Shown here: positions 1-6,945 of the stretch, in pieces
Layout: each line of letters starts with the position of its first letter
Numbering within the stretch: position 1 is the stretch's first letter
Assembly: GCA_946886325.1 (NCBI GenBank)
Contig: CAMPIK010000012.1
Coordinates: forward strand, 1-15,133
Length of the DNA stretch: 15,133 nt
Source of the DNA: an uncultured Shinella sp.
Lineage (GTDB): Bacteria > Pseudomonadota > Alphaproteobacteria > Rhizobiales > Rhizobiaceae
Direction of reading: 5' to 3'
The notes under the pieces: generated by a model
Databases searched by the model: none
Told to the model about the DNA's origin: nothing
Seen by the model: only the letters and a program-made list of their open reading frames with translations
Position numbers and translations under genes: made by a program

Positions 1-812
1 ACCGGGTTCATGTGGACGGTGCGGCTGTTGAGCCGGTGATCGGTGACGTTGTCGGCAAGGCCGCCGTGCTGGAGCAGGCCGGTCAGTACATGGTGCCAGG
101 CGCCATAGAGCCGCGGCAGGCCGATCAGCATGGCCGGCAGGATCGAGCCGGTGGCGAAACAGAGAGCGATGGTCGCGAGATAGATCGCAAGCCAGATGCG
201 GGCGATGCGGATCGCCTTCGGCTGTTCCGATTCCGGAATGAAGGTCTTTTCCGCAGCGCTCATCCGTCCGGCGGCATTGCGCAGCATGTCCACCACGGCA
301 TGCCAGGCGTCGAGAAGGCCGAAGACATTGAGCGCGAGGCGCAGCAGGTCCGGCGGCCGCATCACGGCGATTTCCGGGTCGCGCCCGACGATGACCGTAT
401 CCGTGTGGTGGCGGGTATGGCTCCAGCGCCAGGTGACCGGATTGCGCATGATCATGAAACAGGCGATCTGATAGACCGCGTCGTTCATCCACATCGTCCG
501 GAAGGCCGTGCCGTGGCCGCATTCGTGCCAGCGGGAATCCGACGCCGAGCCATAGAGCACGCCGTAGACCAGGAAGAACGGCACCGCCCACCAGGTCCCC
601 CAGAGCCAGATGCCGAGCCCGCCGGCAAGGACCATGCCGCCTAGCCAGATCGCCGTGTCGCGGATCGCCGGCGCATCAGAGCGCTGCATCAGCGCCTTCA
701 TCTCCTTGCGCGGGATGTCGGTGTGATACCATTCGGCGGCGGCAAGGCCGTTTGCGACCGCCGCTTCGGCATCGCGCCCGAGAAGGCTGTAGTCCCGCTT
801 CGTCGGCTTCAT
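1..812 (-). CDS. Fatty acid desaturase, membrane di-iron type (3' end outside window)
   Basis: Membrane-bound, oxygen-dependent desaturase of the histidine-box superfamily; such enzymes introduce double bonds into acyl chains at the inner membrane. 270 codons are visible and the frame is still open at the window edge. The ATG at 812 follows an AGGAGG (818-823 on the minus strand) with a 5-base spacer. Residues about 53-90 form a hydrophobic hairpin. Histidine box 1 is HECGH (96-100) and box 2 is HTRHH (132-136). A segment of the usual QHGG...DHR...RTV type precedes the cut. The third histidine box expected in this family would lie just beyond the edge, so completeness cannot be judged. It is divergent from the lacI-type gene and seems unrelated to the inositol genes. 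The family is clear; the acyl substrate and position of desaturation are not. Confidence 0.88.
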   Translation of the reverse strand, partial: MKPTKRDYSLLGRDAEAAVANGLAAAEWYHTDIPRKEMKALMQRSDAPAIRDTAIWLGGMVLAGGLGIWLWGTWWAVPFFLVYGVLYGSASDSRWHECGHGTAFRTMWMNDAVYQIACFMIMRNPVTWRWSHTRHHTDTVIVGRDPEIAVMRPPDLLRLALNVFGLLDAWHAVVDMLRNAAGRMSAAEKTFIPESEQPKAIRIARIWLAIYLATIALCFATGSILPAMLIGLPRLYGAWHHVLTGLLQHGGLADNVTDHRLNSRTVHMNP

Positions 813-896
813 CGTTTCCTCCTCGCCCGACCCGGCCCGCAACGTGCGGTCTGCCGATCCGGTCTCCATGTCATGCAGGAACGATAGCGCCGAGCC

Positions 897-926
897 TTGC
901 GGCACTCAATCCAGCCATGATAGAAT
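897..926 (+). promoter_or_regulatory. Possible sigma-70 type promoter of the lacI-type gene
   Basis: TTGCGG (897-902), an 18-base spacer and TAGAAT (921-926, 5 of 6 matches to the -10 consensus) lie in the 174-bp divergent region between the desaturase and the regulator. The -35 match is weak. The predicted start near 933 would put the palindrome at 947-966 in the early transcribed region, where a bound repressor could block elongation. Confidence 0.3.
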
Positions 927-946
927 CCATCAAAATGCATCATACT

Positions 947-966
947 CTCTCATTCAGAAATGAGAG
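947..966. promoter_or_regulatory. Perfect palindrome upstream of lacI-type gene, candidate operator
   Basis: CTCTCATT (947-954) and AATGAGAG (959-966) are perfect 8-bp inverted arms around a 4-base centre. LacI-family repressors bind such palindromes as dimers and often regulate themselves. The site sits 20 bp before the chosen start codon. A related CTCTCA/TGAGGG pair occurs at 2055-2070, after the regulator gene. The in-frame ATG at 960 lies inside the palindrome, which argues against its use as a start. Confidence 0.5.
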
Positions 967-986
967 TTCGTCGCATCGGAAGCGCC

Positions 987-2015
987 ATGTCCCGACCCAC
1001 CATATCCGATCTCGCGAAGGCCGCAGGCGTCAGCGTCGCCACCGTCGACCGCGTGCTGAACGGGCGCCATCGCGTGCGCGAGGAGACGGCGCGGCGCGTC
1101 TATGATGCCGCCAGCGCCATCGGCTACCATGCGATGGGTCTGCTCCGGCAGCGGGTCTTCGAGGACCTGCCGCAATACCGGCTGGGATTCAGCTTTCAGC
1201 GCCCCAACCAGGCCTTCTACCAGAACTTCGCCCGCGAGATCGAAGCGGCGTGCCAGGCCTGCACGACCGCCCGGATCGTGCCGCAGATCGAATTCATCCA
1301 GGCGCAGACGCCGGCCGGAATGGCGGAGATGCTGAAACTGTTGTCGGCGCGAAACCAGGCGCTCGCCGTCGTGGCGCCGGACTATCCCGCGACCACGACG
1401 CTGGTCGAGGACCTGAAAAACCGAGGCATCCCGTTGTTTTCCCTGCTGTCGGATTTCGCCATCGACATGCGGCAGGGCTATATCGGCCTCAACAACATGA
1501 AGGTCGGGCGCACCGCCGCCTGGATGATCGCCAGGAGCGCCAGACGGCCCGGCAAGGTGGCGATTTTCGTCGGCAGCCACCGCTTCCACGGCCATGAACT
1601 GCGCGAGATCGGCTTTCGTTCGTTCTTCCGCGAGAAGGGCGAGGGCTTCGAGGTGCTGGACCCGCTCGTCAATCTCGACACCAGCGAGATCACCCATGAG
1701 GCGACCGCCAACCTGCTTGCCCAGCACCCCGACCTCGTCGGGCTCTATGTCGCGGGCGGCGGCATGGAGGGTGCCATCTCGGCCGTGCGCGAGGAAGGTT
1801 ATGCCGGCAAGGTACAGCTCGTCATCAACGAACTGACGCCAGAATCGCGCGCCGGCCTGGCCGACGACGTCGTCACGATGGCGATCAGCACGCCGCTTCC
1901 CCTCCTCTGCCGGGAGCTCGTTTCGCTCATGGTGACGGCCATCGAGAAGCCCGGAAATGCCGGTCCGGGCCAGACGTTCCTGCCGTTCGACATCCTGCTT
2001 CCGGAGAATATCTGA
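987..2015 (+). CDS. LacI-family transcriptional regulator
   Basis: 342-residue repressor-type protein. The N-terminal helix-turn-helix (residues 5-26, TISDLAKAAGVS then VATVDRVLNG) and the hinge helix with a YDAASAIGY-like segment are typical of LacI/GalR. The remainder is a periplasmic-binding-protein-like effector domain of the sugar-sensing type. I chose the ATG at 987, preceded by GGAAG (978-982); an in-frame ATG at 960 would start inside a palindrome and add nine residues the family lacks. It is the first gene of a plus-strand block for inositol uptake and oxidation, so the effector is probably an inositol or a breakdown product (inference). The known inositol repressor of Sinorhizobium, IolR, is of the RpiR family, so this protein is not IolR. 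Palindromes on both sides of the gene are plausible targets. Confidence 0.9.
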   Translation: MSRPTISDLAKAAGVSVATVDRVLNGRHRVREETARRVYDAASAIGYHAMGLLRQRVFEDLPQYRLGFSFQRPNQAFYQNFAREIEAACQACTTARIVPQIEFIQAQTPAGMAEMLKLLSARNQALAVVAPDYPATTTLVEDLKNRGIPLFSLLSDFAIDMRQGYIGLNNMKVGRTAAWMIARSARRPGKVAIFVGSHRFHGHELREIGFRSFFREKGEGFEVLDPLVNLDTSEITHEATANLLAQHPDLVGLYVAGGGMEGAISAVREEGYAGKVQLVINELTPESRAGLADDVVTMAISTPLPLLCRELVSLMVTAIEKPGNAGPGQTFLPFDILLPENI

Positions 2016-2018
2016 CGC

Positions 2019-2067
2019 CGCGAATGATGGTTTTCCATCATCCGCGTTGGTAATCTCTCACGGATGA
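2019..2067 (+). other. Two overlapping hairpins after lacI-type stop codon
   Basis: ATGATGG-TTTT-CCATCAT (2024-2041) is a perfect 7-bp stem. It is flanked by CGCG on both sides (2019-2022 and 2043-2046), with one mismatched pair between. TCATCCG (2038-2044) also pairs with CGGATGA (2061-2067). The two stems share 2038-2041 and cannot form together. No run of T follows either, so this is not a classical terminator. It could be an operator for the downstream gene, a 3' end structure or a switch; the sequence alone does not decide. Confidence 0.45.
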
Positions 2068-2176
2068 GGGCACTCCCGCAGCCTTCCGCTTTGACGCCGC
2101 CCGATGGCGTCCCGATCCTCACGCGTACATGCGAGACCGCCGCGCCGGCAGTCTCGGCCACCGGAGGACACCTTTC

Positions 2177-2989
2177 ATGCCGCCCCTGACATTCGCTCTC
2201 AACCACATGACGGCGCCCGCGCTGTCGCTCGACGCCTTCTTCAGCCTTGCGACGTCGCTCGGCATCGCCCACGTCGAAATCCGCAACGACCTCGCCGGAA
2301 ACGCCATTCTCGACGGCACGACGCCGGAGACGGTGAAGGATCTCGCCGCCCGGTACGACGTGTCGATCCTCTCGATCAACGCCCTCCAGCGCTTCAACGA
2401 ATGGACCGCGGCACGCGCCGTCGAGGCGAAAGAACTGGTCGACTACGCCGCCGCCTGCGGCGCAAAGGCGCTCGTGCTGGTGCCGAAGAACGACGGCACC
2501 GGCCAGGCCGACGGCGAGCGGCAGGCCAATCTCCGCCAGGCGCTGTCGGCATTGAAGCCGATGCTCGACGCCGCCGGCATCATCGGCCTCGTCGAGCCGC
2601 TCGGGTTCGAAATCTGCTCGCTGCGTTCCAAGCGCGAGGCGGCCGACGCGATCGCGGCGGTCGAGGGGCTGGATACCTTCCGGCTGGTCCACGACACCTT
2701 CCATCATCACCTTGCCGGAGAACCCGACCTCTTTGGCGACCTGACCGGCCTCGTGCACATCTCGGGCGTCGATGACGCGTCCGTTGGCGTTTCGGACATG
2801 CGCGATCCGCACCGGGTCCTCGTCGGCGACGGTGACCGGCTCGACAATGCGGGCCAGATCCGCGCGCTGCGCACCGCCGGCTATGCCGGGCCGCTCTCCT
2901 TCGAGCCCTTCGCCCCGGTCGTCCACACGCTTTCGGACCCGAAGACGGCGGTTGCCGACAGCATGGCCTACCTCGCGGCGCGCCTTTGA
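2177..2989 (+). CDS. IolI-like sugar-phosphate isomerase/epimerase, TIM barrel (candidate 2-keto-myo-inositol isomerase)
   Basis: 270-residue protein of the xylose-isomerase-like TIM barrel family, close in length to Bacillus IolI (about 278). IolI converts 2-keto-myo-inositol (inosose) to an isomeric ketone. The metal-binding residues expected by analogy are visible: Glu140 (VEPLGFE), Asp173 (VHDTFHHH), His194 (VHISGVDD) and Glu243 (SFEPF). The start MPPLTFALNHM is preceded by GGAGGA (2163-2168) at 8 bases; a longer open frame from 2129 lacks such a site. It lies 161 bp after the lacI-type gene and 227 bp before the inositol binding protein gene, so it may have its own promoter. The presence of idhA in the same block supports a role in inositol isomer interconversion. 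A MocC or IolE relative, or another sugar epimerase, cannot be excluded. Confidence 0.75.
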   Translation: MPPLTFALNHMTAPALSLDAFFSLATSLGIAHVEIRNDLAGNAILDGTTPETVKDLAARYDVSILSINALQRFNEWTAARAVEAKELVDYAAACGAKALVLVPKNDGTGQADGERQANLRQALSALKPMLDAAGIIGLVEPLGFEICSLRSKREAADAIAAVEGLDTFRLVHDTFHHHLAGEPDLFGDLTGLVHISGVDDASVGVSDMRDPHRVLVGDGDRLDNAGQIRALRTAGYAGPLSFEPFAPVVHTLSDPKTAVADSMAYLAARL

Positions 2990-3045
2990 AACTGCGGCCA
3001 ACCACCCTGACTTTGAAATTCGGACGTCGGCGAAATGGAACAGGC

Positions 3046-3080
3046 TTGACGTCCCAAACAGAAAATGGAATAAACATTCC
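3046..3080 (+). promoter_or_regulatory. Promoter of the inositol transporter genes overlapped by a GGAA-N6-TTCC operator
   Basis: TTGACG (3046-3051), a 17-base spacer and AATAAA (3069-3074) form a good sigma-70 type promoter with a predicted start near 3081. The -10 box is covered by GGAATAAACATTCC (3067-3080), which matches the GGAA-N6-TTCC motif reported for the RpiR-type inositol repressor IolR of Sinorhizobium meliloti. ATGGAA is repeated at about 3035, 3065 and 3086, spaced 30 and 21 bp, so the repeats lie roughly on one face of the helix. The leader of about 136 bases also holds a GCTGCG/CGCAGC hairpin (3147-3166). Confidence 0.55.
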
Positions 3081-3216
3081 GAAGAATGGAATTCTCGGTT
3101 TGTTTATTCTGTTTTGGCCCGATGTTTCCGGGAGGAACAAGGGCCGGCTGCGCGAGGAGACGCAGCGATCCGGACAATCAGGTGCCGCCGGACACCGCTT
3201 TGAGGAGGAGAAAGCA

Positions 3217-4146
3217 ATGAAGAAATTCATCCTGGGTACGACGCTTGCGCTGATGATGTCGACGGCCGCGCATGCGGAGACCGTCGGCGTCTCGATGGCG
3301 CTGTTCGACGACAACTTCCTGACGGTCCTGCGCAACGGCATGTCCGACTACGCAAAGACCCTCGACGGCGTCGAACTGCAGATCGAGGACGCGCAGAACG
3401 ACGTCGCCAAGCAGCAGAGCCAGATCCAGAACTTTATCGCTTCGGGCGTCGACGCGATCATCGTCAACCCGGTCGACACGGATGCGACGATGGCCATGTC
3501 GAAGATCGCCGCGGAAGCCAATATCCCGCTCGTCTACGTCAACCGCGAGCCCGTCAACGTCAACGAACTGCCTGACAACCAGGCCTTCGTTGCCTCGAAC
3601 GAGCTGGAATCCGGCACGCTGGAAACCAAGGAAGTCTGCCGGCTTCTCGGCGGCAAGGGCAAGATCGTCGTCATGATGGGCGAACTGTCCAACCAGGCAG
3701 CTCGCGTGCGGACGCAGGACGTGCATGACGTCATCGCCACCGACGAGTGCAAGGGCCTCGAGATCGTCGAGGAGCAGACCGCAAACTGGTCGCGCACCCA
3801 GGGCGCCGACCTGATGACCAACTGGCTCGCCGCCGGCCTCGAATTCGATGCCGTGGTTGCCAACAATGACGAAATGGCGATCGGCGCGATCCAGGCGCTG
3901 AAGGCCGCAGGTCGATCGATGGACAGCGTCGTCATCGGCGGCGTCGATGCCACGCAGGACGCACTTGCCGCCATGGCAGCCGGCGACCTCGACGTCACCG
4001 TCTTCCAGGACGCGGCAGGCCAGGGCAAGGGCGCGGTCGATGCGGCGCTGAAGCTCGCGAAGGGCGAAGCCGTCGATCAGAAGGTGTATATTCCCTTCCA
4101 GCTCGTGACGCCCGACAACCTTGCCAACTTCCAGGCCAAGAACTGA
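3217..4146 (+). CDS. ibpA: Inositol-type ABC transporter periplasmic substrate-binding protein (IbpA-like)
   Basis: 309-residue periplasmic sugar-binding protein (ribose/galactose-binding type 1 fold) that delivers substrate to the permease encoded downstream. A Sec signal peptide is clear: MKK, a hydrophobic core and an AHA-E cleavage site after residue 20. The mature protein has the family pattern VGVSMALFDDNFL at its start, an IVNPVDTDA segment, VVANNDEMAIGA and a VIGGVDATQDAL loop. It resembles the IbpA inositol-binding proteins of Caulobacter and rhizobia. The ATG at 3217 follows GAGGAGGAG (3202-3210). It is the first gene of the transporter and has its own promoter region. A hairpin after its stop could raise its level over the other subunits. 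Myo-inositol is the likely ligand given idhA; scyllo-inositol or a rhizopine-like relative is possible. Confidence 0.88.
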   Translation: MKKFILGTTLALMMSTAAHAETVGVSMALFDDNFLTVLRNGMSDYAKTLDGVELQIEDAQNDVAKQQSQIQNFIASGVDAIIVNPVDTDATMAMSKIAAEANIPLVYVNREPVNVNELPDNQAFVASNELESGTLETKEVCRLLGGKGKIVVMMGELSNQAARVRTQDVHDVIATDECKGLEIVEEQTANWSRTQGADLMTNWLAAGLEFDAVVANNDEMAIGAIQALKAAGRSMDSVVIGGVDATQDALAAMAAGDLDVTVFQDAAGQGKGAVDAALKLAKGEAVDQKVYIPFQLVTPDNLANFQAKN

Positions 4147-4184
4147 GCGCACGCCGCTGTTGGACGCCTGACTCGATGACTTAG

Positions 4185-4216
4185 TGAACGCGCGCACGTA
4201 GGCGTGCGCGCGTTCA
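4185..4216 (+). promoter_or_regulatory. Strong intercistronic hairpin between binding protein and ATPase genes
   Basis: TGAACGCGCGCACG (4185-4198) and its exact complement (4203-4216) form a perfect 14-bp GC-rich stem with a TAGG loop. It lies 38 bases after the binding protein stop and 34 bases before the ATPase start. No T-run follows. Such hairpins between a binding protein gene and its membrane components usually stabilise the upstream mRNA or partly terminate transcription, so that binding protein is made in excess. That role is inferred here. Confidence 0.7.
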
Positions 4217-4250
4217 ATCCGTTCAAGGTAGCTCCGGGAGGGAGGAGACC

Positions 4251-5789
4251 ATGGTCAGCCCGACCACCATGGCCGCAGTTCGTGCGAGCCGCGCTGTACC
4301 GAACGCCGAATATCTCTTGTCTGCCGAAGGCGTGCGCAAGGCCTTTCCCGGCGTCGTGGCGCTTGATGACGTGCAGTTCAGGCTGCGGCGCGGCACGGTT
4401 CACGCCCTGATGGGCGAAAACGGCGCCGGCAAGTCCACGCTGATGAAAATCCTCGCCGGCATCTACACGCCTGATGAAGGCGAGGTGCTGCTCAAGGGCC
4501 AGAAGATCCGCCTCCAGTCGCCGCTCGACGCGCTGGAAAACGGCATCGCCATGATCCATCAGGAACTGAACCTGATGCCCTTCATGACGGTTGCCGAAAA
4601 CATCTGGATCCGCCGCGAGCCGAAGAACCGCTTCGGCTTCGTCGATCACGCCGAGATGCGCCGCCTGACGGCCGATCTCTTCCAGCGGCTGAACATCGCC
4701 ATCGATCCCGAGACCCAGGTGCGCGACCTCTCCGTCGCCAATCGCCAGATGGTCGAGATCGCCAAGGCCGTCTCCTACGAATCCGACGTGCTGATCATGG
4801 ACGAGCCGACCTCGGCACTGACCGAGCGCGAGGTTGCCCATCTCTTCGAGATCATCCGCGACCTGCGCTCGCAGGGGATCGGCATCGTCTACATCACCCA
4901 CAAGATGAGCGAACTGTTCGAGATCGCCGACGAATTCTCGGTCTTTCGCGACGGCAAGTATATCGGCACGCATGCCTCCACCGACGTCACCCGCGACGAC
5001 ATCATCCGCATGATGGTCGGCCGCGAGATCACGCAGATGTTCCCCAAGGAAGAAGTGCCGATCGGCGATGTCGTGCTGTCGGTGAAGAACCTCAATCTCA
5101 AGGGCGTCTTCCACGACGTTTCCTTCGAGGTGCGCGCCGGAGAAATCCTCGGCGTCGCCGGTCTCGTCGGCTCGGGTCGCTCCAATGTCGCCGAGACGAT
5201 CTTCGGCGTGACGCCGGCAAGCTCGGGCACGATCGAGATCAACGGCAAGCCGGTCACCATCGACAGCCCCACCACCGCGATCCGCAACCGCATGGCCTTC
5301 CTGACGGAGGACCGCAAGGATACCGGCTGCCTGCTCATCCTCGACGTATTGGAAAACATGCAGATCGCGGTGCTGCAGGACCGCTTCGTCAAGAACGGCT
5401 TCGTTGCCGAACGCGAGGTGACGGCGGTCTGCGAGGAGATGAGCCGCAAGCTCCGGGTGAAGACGCCGACGCTCGGCGAGCGGGTCGAAAATCTCTCCGG
5501 CGGCAACCAGCAGAAGGTTCTGATCGGCCGCTGGCTGCTGACCAACCCGCGCATCCTGATCCTCGACGAGCCGACGCGCGGCATCGACGTCGGCGCCAAG
5601 GCGGAAATCCACCGCTTCGTGACCGAACTCGCCCGCGACGGCGTCGCGGTCATCATGATCTCGTCGGAGATGCCGGAAGTGCTCGGCATGAGCGACCGGA
5701 TCATGGTGATGCACGAGGGCCGCGTCACGGGTTTCCTCGACCGGGCGGAAGCCACCCAGGTCAAGGTCATGGAACTGGCTGCGCAATAG
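4251..5789 (+). CDS. iatA: Sugar/inositol ABC transporter ATP-binding protein, double NBD (IatA-like)
   Basis: 512-residue ATPase with two fused nucleotide-binding domains, the layout of the RbsA/MglA (CUT2) family that powers monosaccharide and inositol uptake at the inner membrane. Domain 1 has Walker [10 protein letters not shown] (55-63), signature [11 protein letters not shown] (160-170) and Walker B VLIMDE (180-185). Domain 2 has the family's altered Walker [10 protein letters not shown] (304-312), with LSGGNQQ (415-421) and Walker B ending at Asp439-Glu440. The loss of a normal P-loop in domain 2 is usual in this family. The ATG at 4251 follows GGGAGGGAGG with close spacing. It is separated from the binding protein gene by a hairpin and followed 38 bases later by the permease gene. 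A single ATPase gene with one permease gene fits CUT2 stoichiometry. Confidence 0.92.
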   Translation: MVSPTTMAAVRASRAVPNAEYLLSAEGVRKAFPGVVALDDVQFRLRRGTVHALMGENGAGKSTLMKILAGIYTPDEGEVLLKGQKIRLQSPLDALENGIAMIHQELNLMPFMTVAENIWIRREPKNRFGFVDHAEMRRLTADLFQRLNIAIDPETQVRDLSVANRQMVEIAKAVSYESDVLIMDEPTSALTEREVAHLFEIIRDLRSQGIGIVYITHKMSELFEIADEFSVFRDGKYIGTHASTDVTRDDIIRMMVGREITQMFPKEEVPIGDVVLSVKNLNLKGVFHDVSFEVRAGEILGVAGLVGSGRSNVAETIFGVTPASSGTIEINGKPVTIDSPTTAIRNRMAFLTEDRKDTGCLLILDVLENMQIAVLQDRFVKNGFVAEREVTAVCEEMSRKLRVKTPTLGERVENLSGGNQQKVLIGRWLLTNPRILILDEPTRGIDVGAKAEIHRFVTELARDGVAVIMISSEMPEVLGMSDRIMVMHEGRVTGFLDRAEATQVKVMELAAQ

Positions 5790-5827
5790 AGAAGAAGAGG
5801 GCCTGAAGCGGCCCGAGGGAGGTCATC

Positions 5828-6847
5828 ATGAGCACGAATTCCGCAGCGCAGGCGCAGGTCGCCACGCAGAAACGCGCGAGACGGCTGCCGCCGGAACTCA
5901 GCATCTTTCTCGTCCTTGTCGGCATCGCGCTGGTTTACGAGGTTCTCGGCTGGATCTTCGTCGGCCAGAGCTTCCTGATGAACACCCAGCGGCTGACGAT
6001 CATCATTCTCCAGGTCTCGGTCATCGGCATCATCGCCGTCGGCGTGACGCAGGTCATCATCACCGGCGGCATCGACCTCTCGTCGGGCTCGGTGGTCGGC
6101 ATGACGGCGATGTTCACCGCCAGCCTCGCCCAGTCCTCGGCCTGGCCGCGCGCGCTCTATCCGGGGCTGACCGACATGCCCTTCGTCGTGCCGGTGCTGG
6201 TCGGCATTTGCGTCGGGCTTCTTGCCGGTTTCGTCAACGGACAGCTCATCGCCCGAACCAAGATCCCGCCCTTCATCGCGACGCTCGGCATGATGGTCTC
6301 GGCGCGAGGCATTTCCAAATGGTACACGAAGGGCCAGCCGGTCTCGGGCCTGACGGACCAGTTCAACTTCATCGGCAGCGGCATCTGGCCCGTCATCATC
6401 TTCCTCGTCGTCGCCGTCATTTTCCACATCGCGCTGCGCTACACGCGCTACGGCAAGTTCACCTATGCGATCGGCGCCAATGTGCAGGCGGCGCGCGTCT
6501 CGGGCATCAATGTCGAGGCGCATCTGATCAAGGTCTATGCGATTGCAGGCGCCTTGGCGGGTCTCGCAGGCGTCGTCACCGCAGCCCGTGCCCAGACCGC
6601 GCAGGCCGGCATGGGCGTGATGTATGAACTCGACGCGATCGCCGCAGCCGTCATCGGCGGCACGTCGCTTGCCGGCGGCGTCGGCCGCATCACCGGAACG
6701 GTGATCGGCACCGTCATCCTTGGCGTGATGACCTCGGGCTTCACCTTCCTGCGCGTCGATGCCTACTATCAGGAAATCGTCAAGGGCATGATCATCGTGG
6801 CGGCCGTCGTCATCGACGTCTACCGGCAGAAGAAGCGCAAGACGTAG
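5828..6847 (+). CDS. iatP: Sugar/inositol ABC transporter permease (IatP/RbsC-like)
   Basis: 339-residue integral membrane protein of the RbsC-type permease family, which forms a homodimeric channel for the upstream ATPase and binding protein. Many hydrophobic segments are evident, including ones around residues 24-46, 57-78 and 120-140. The GGIDLSSGS motif before the third segment and the cytoplasmic coupling loop GANVQAARVSGINVE (216-230) are typical. GGTSLAGGVGRITGT near the C-terminus is another family hallmark. The ATG at 5828 follows GAGGGAGG (5815-5822) with a 5-base spacer. It is co-directional with the ATPase gene and followed by a 98-bp gap with a repeat hairpin before idhA. Substrate specificity is inferred from neighbours. 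Confidence 0.92.
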   Translation: MSTNSAAQAQVATQKRARRLPPELSIFLVLVGIALVYEVLGWIFVGQSFLMNTQRLTIIILQVSVIGIIAVGVTQVIITGGIDLSSGSVVGMTAMFTASLAQSSAWPRALYPGLTDMPFVVPVLVGICVGLLAGFVNGQLIARTKIPPFIATLGMMVSARGISKWYTKGQPVSGLTDQFNFIGSGIWPVIIFLVVAVIFHIALRYTRYGKFTYAIGANVQAARVSGINVEAHLIKVYAIAGALAGLAGVVTAARAQTAQAGMGVMYELDAIAAAVIGGTSLAGGVGRITGTVIGTVILGVMTSGFTFLRVDAYYQEIVKGMIIVAAVVIDVYRQKKRKT

Positions 6848-6852
6848 TTAAA

Positions 6853-6928
6853 GAGCGAATAGGGGGTGGCGAATAGCGAATAGTTCGCCGACAACTGCCC
6901 GCTATTCGCTATTCCCTATTCGCTACTC
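6853..6928. repeat. CGAATAG repeat forming a long inverted repeat before idhA
   Basis: The left half carries three copies of the octamer GCGAATAG (6855-6862, 6869-6876, 6876-6883). The right half carries their complements (6902-6909, 6916-6923 and a variant with CCC at 6909-6916). AATAGCGAATAG (6872-6883) pairs perfectly with 6902-6913 around an 18-base loop. An outer 8-bp stem pairs 6855-6862 with 6916-6923. The element starts 5 bases after the permease stop and ends 17 bases before the idhA start. It is not coding. It could be a small dispersed repeat, an mRNA-processing or stability hairpin, or a partial terminator. Confidence 0.75.
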
Positions 6929-6945
6929 ACTCAAACGAGGACAAC

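Noticed and set aside
960..986. Upstream in-frame ATG extending the LacI-type regulator by nine residues
   Set aside because: The codon lies inside the palindrome at 947-966, has no ribosome site, and the family normally begins a few residues before the helix-turn-helix as at 987.
3126..3137. TTCC-GGGA-GGAA as another IolR site
   Set aside because: The half-sites are in the reverse order and spacing is 4 rather than 6, so it does not fit GGAA-N6-TTCC.
4077..5786. Long open frame on the minus strand opposite the inositol ATPase gene
   Set aside because: It is a mirror of the high-GC codon pattern of the real ATPase gene, has no recognisable domain and no ribosome site; the plus strand encodes a complete, motif-rich protein.
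6863..6928. CRISPR-like short repeats before idhA
   Set aside because: The units are 7-8 bases, contiguous and inverted, with no spacers of uniform length and no cas genes.
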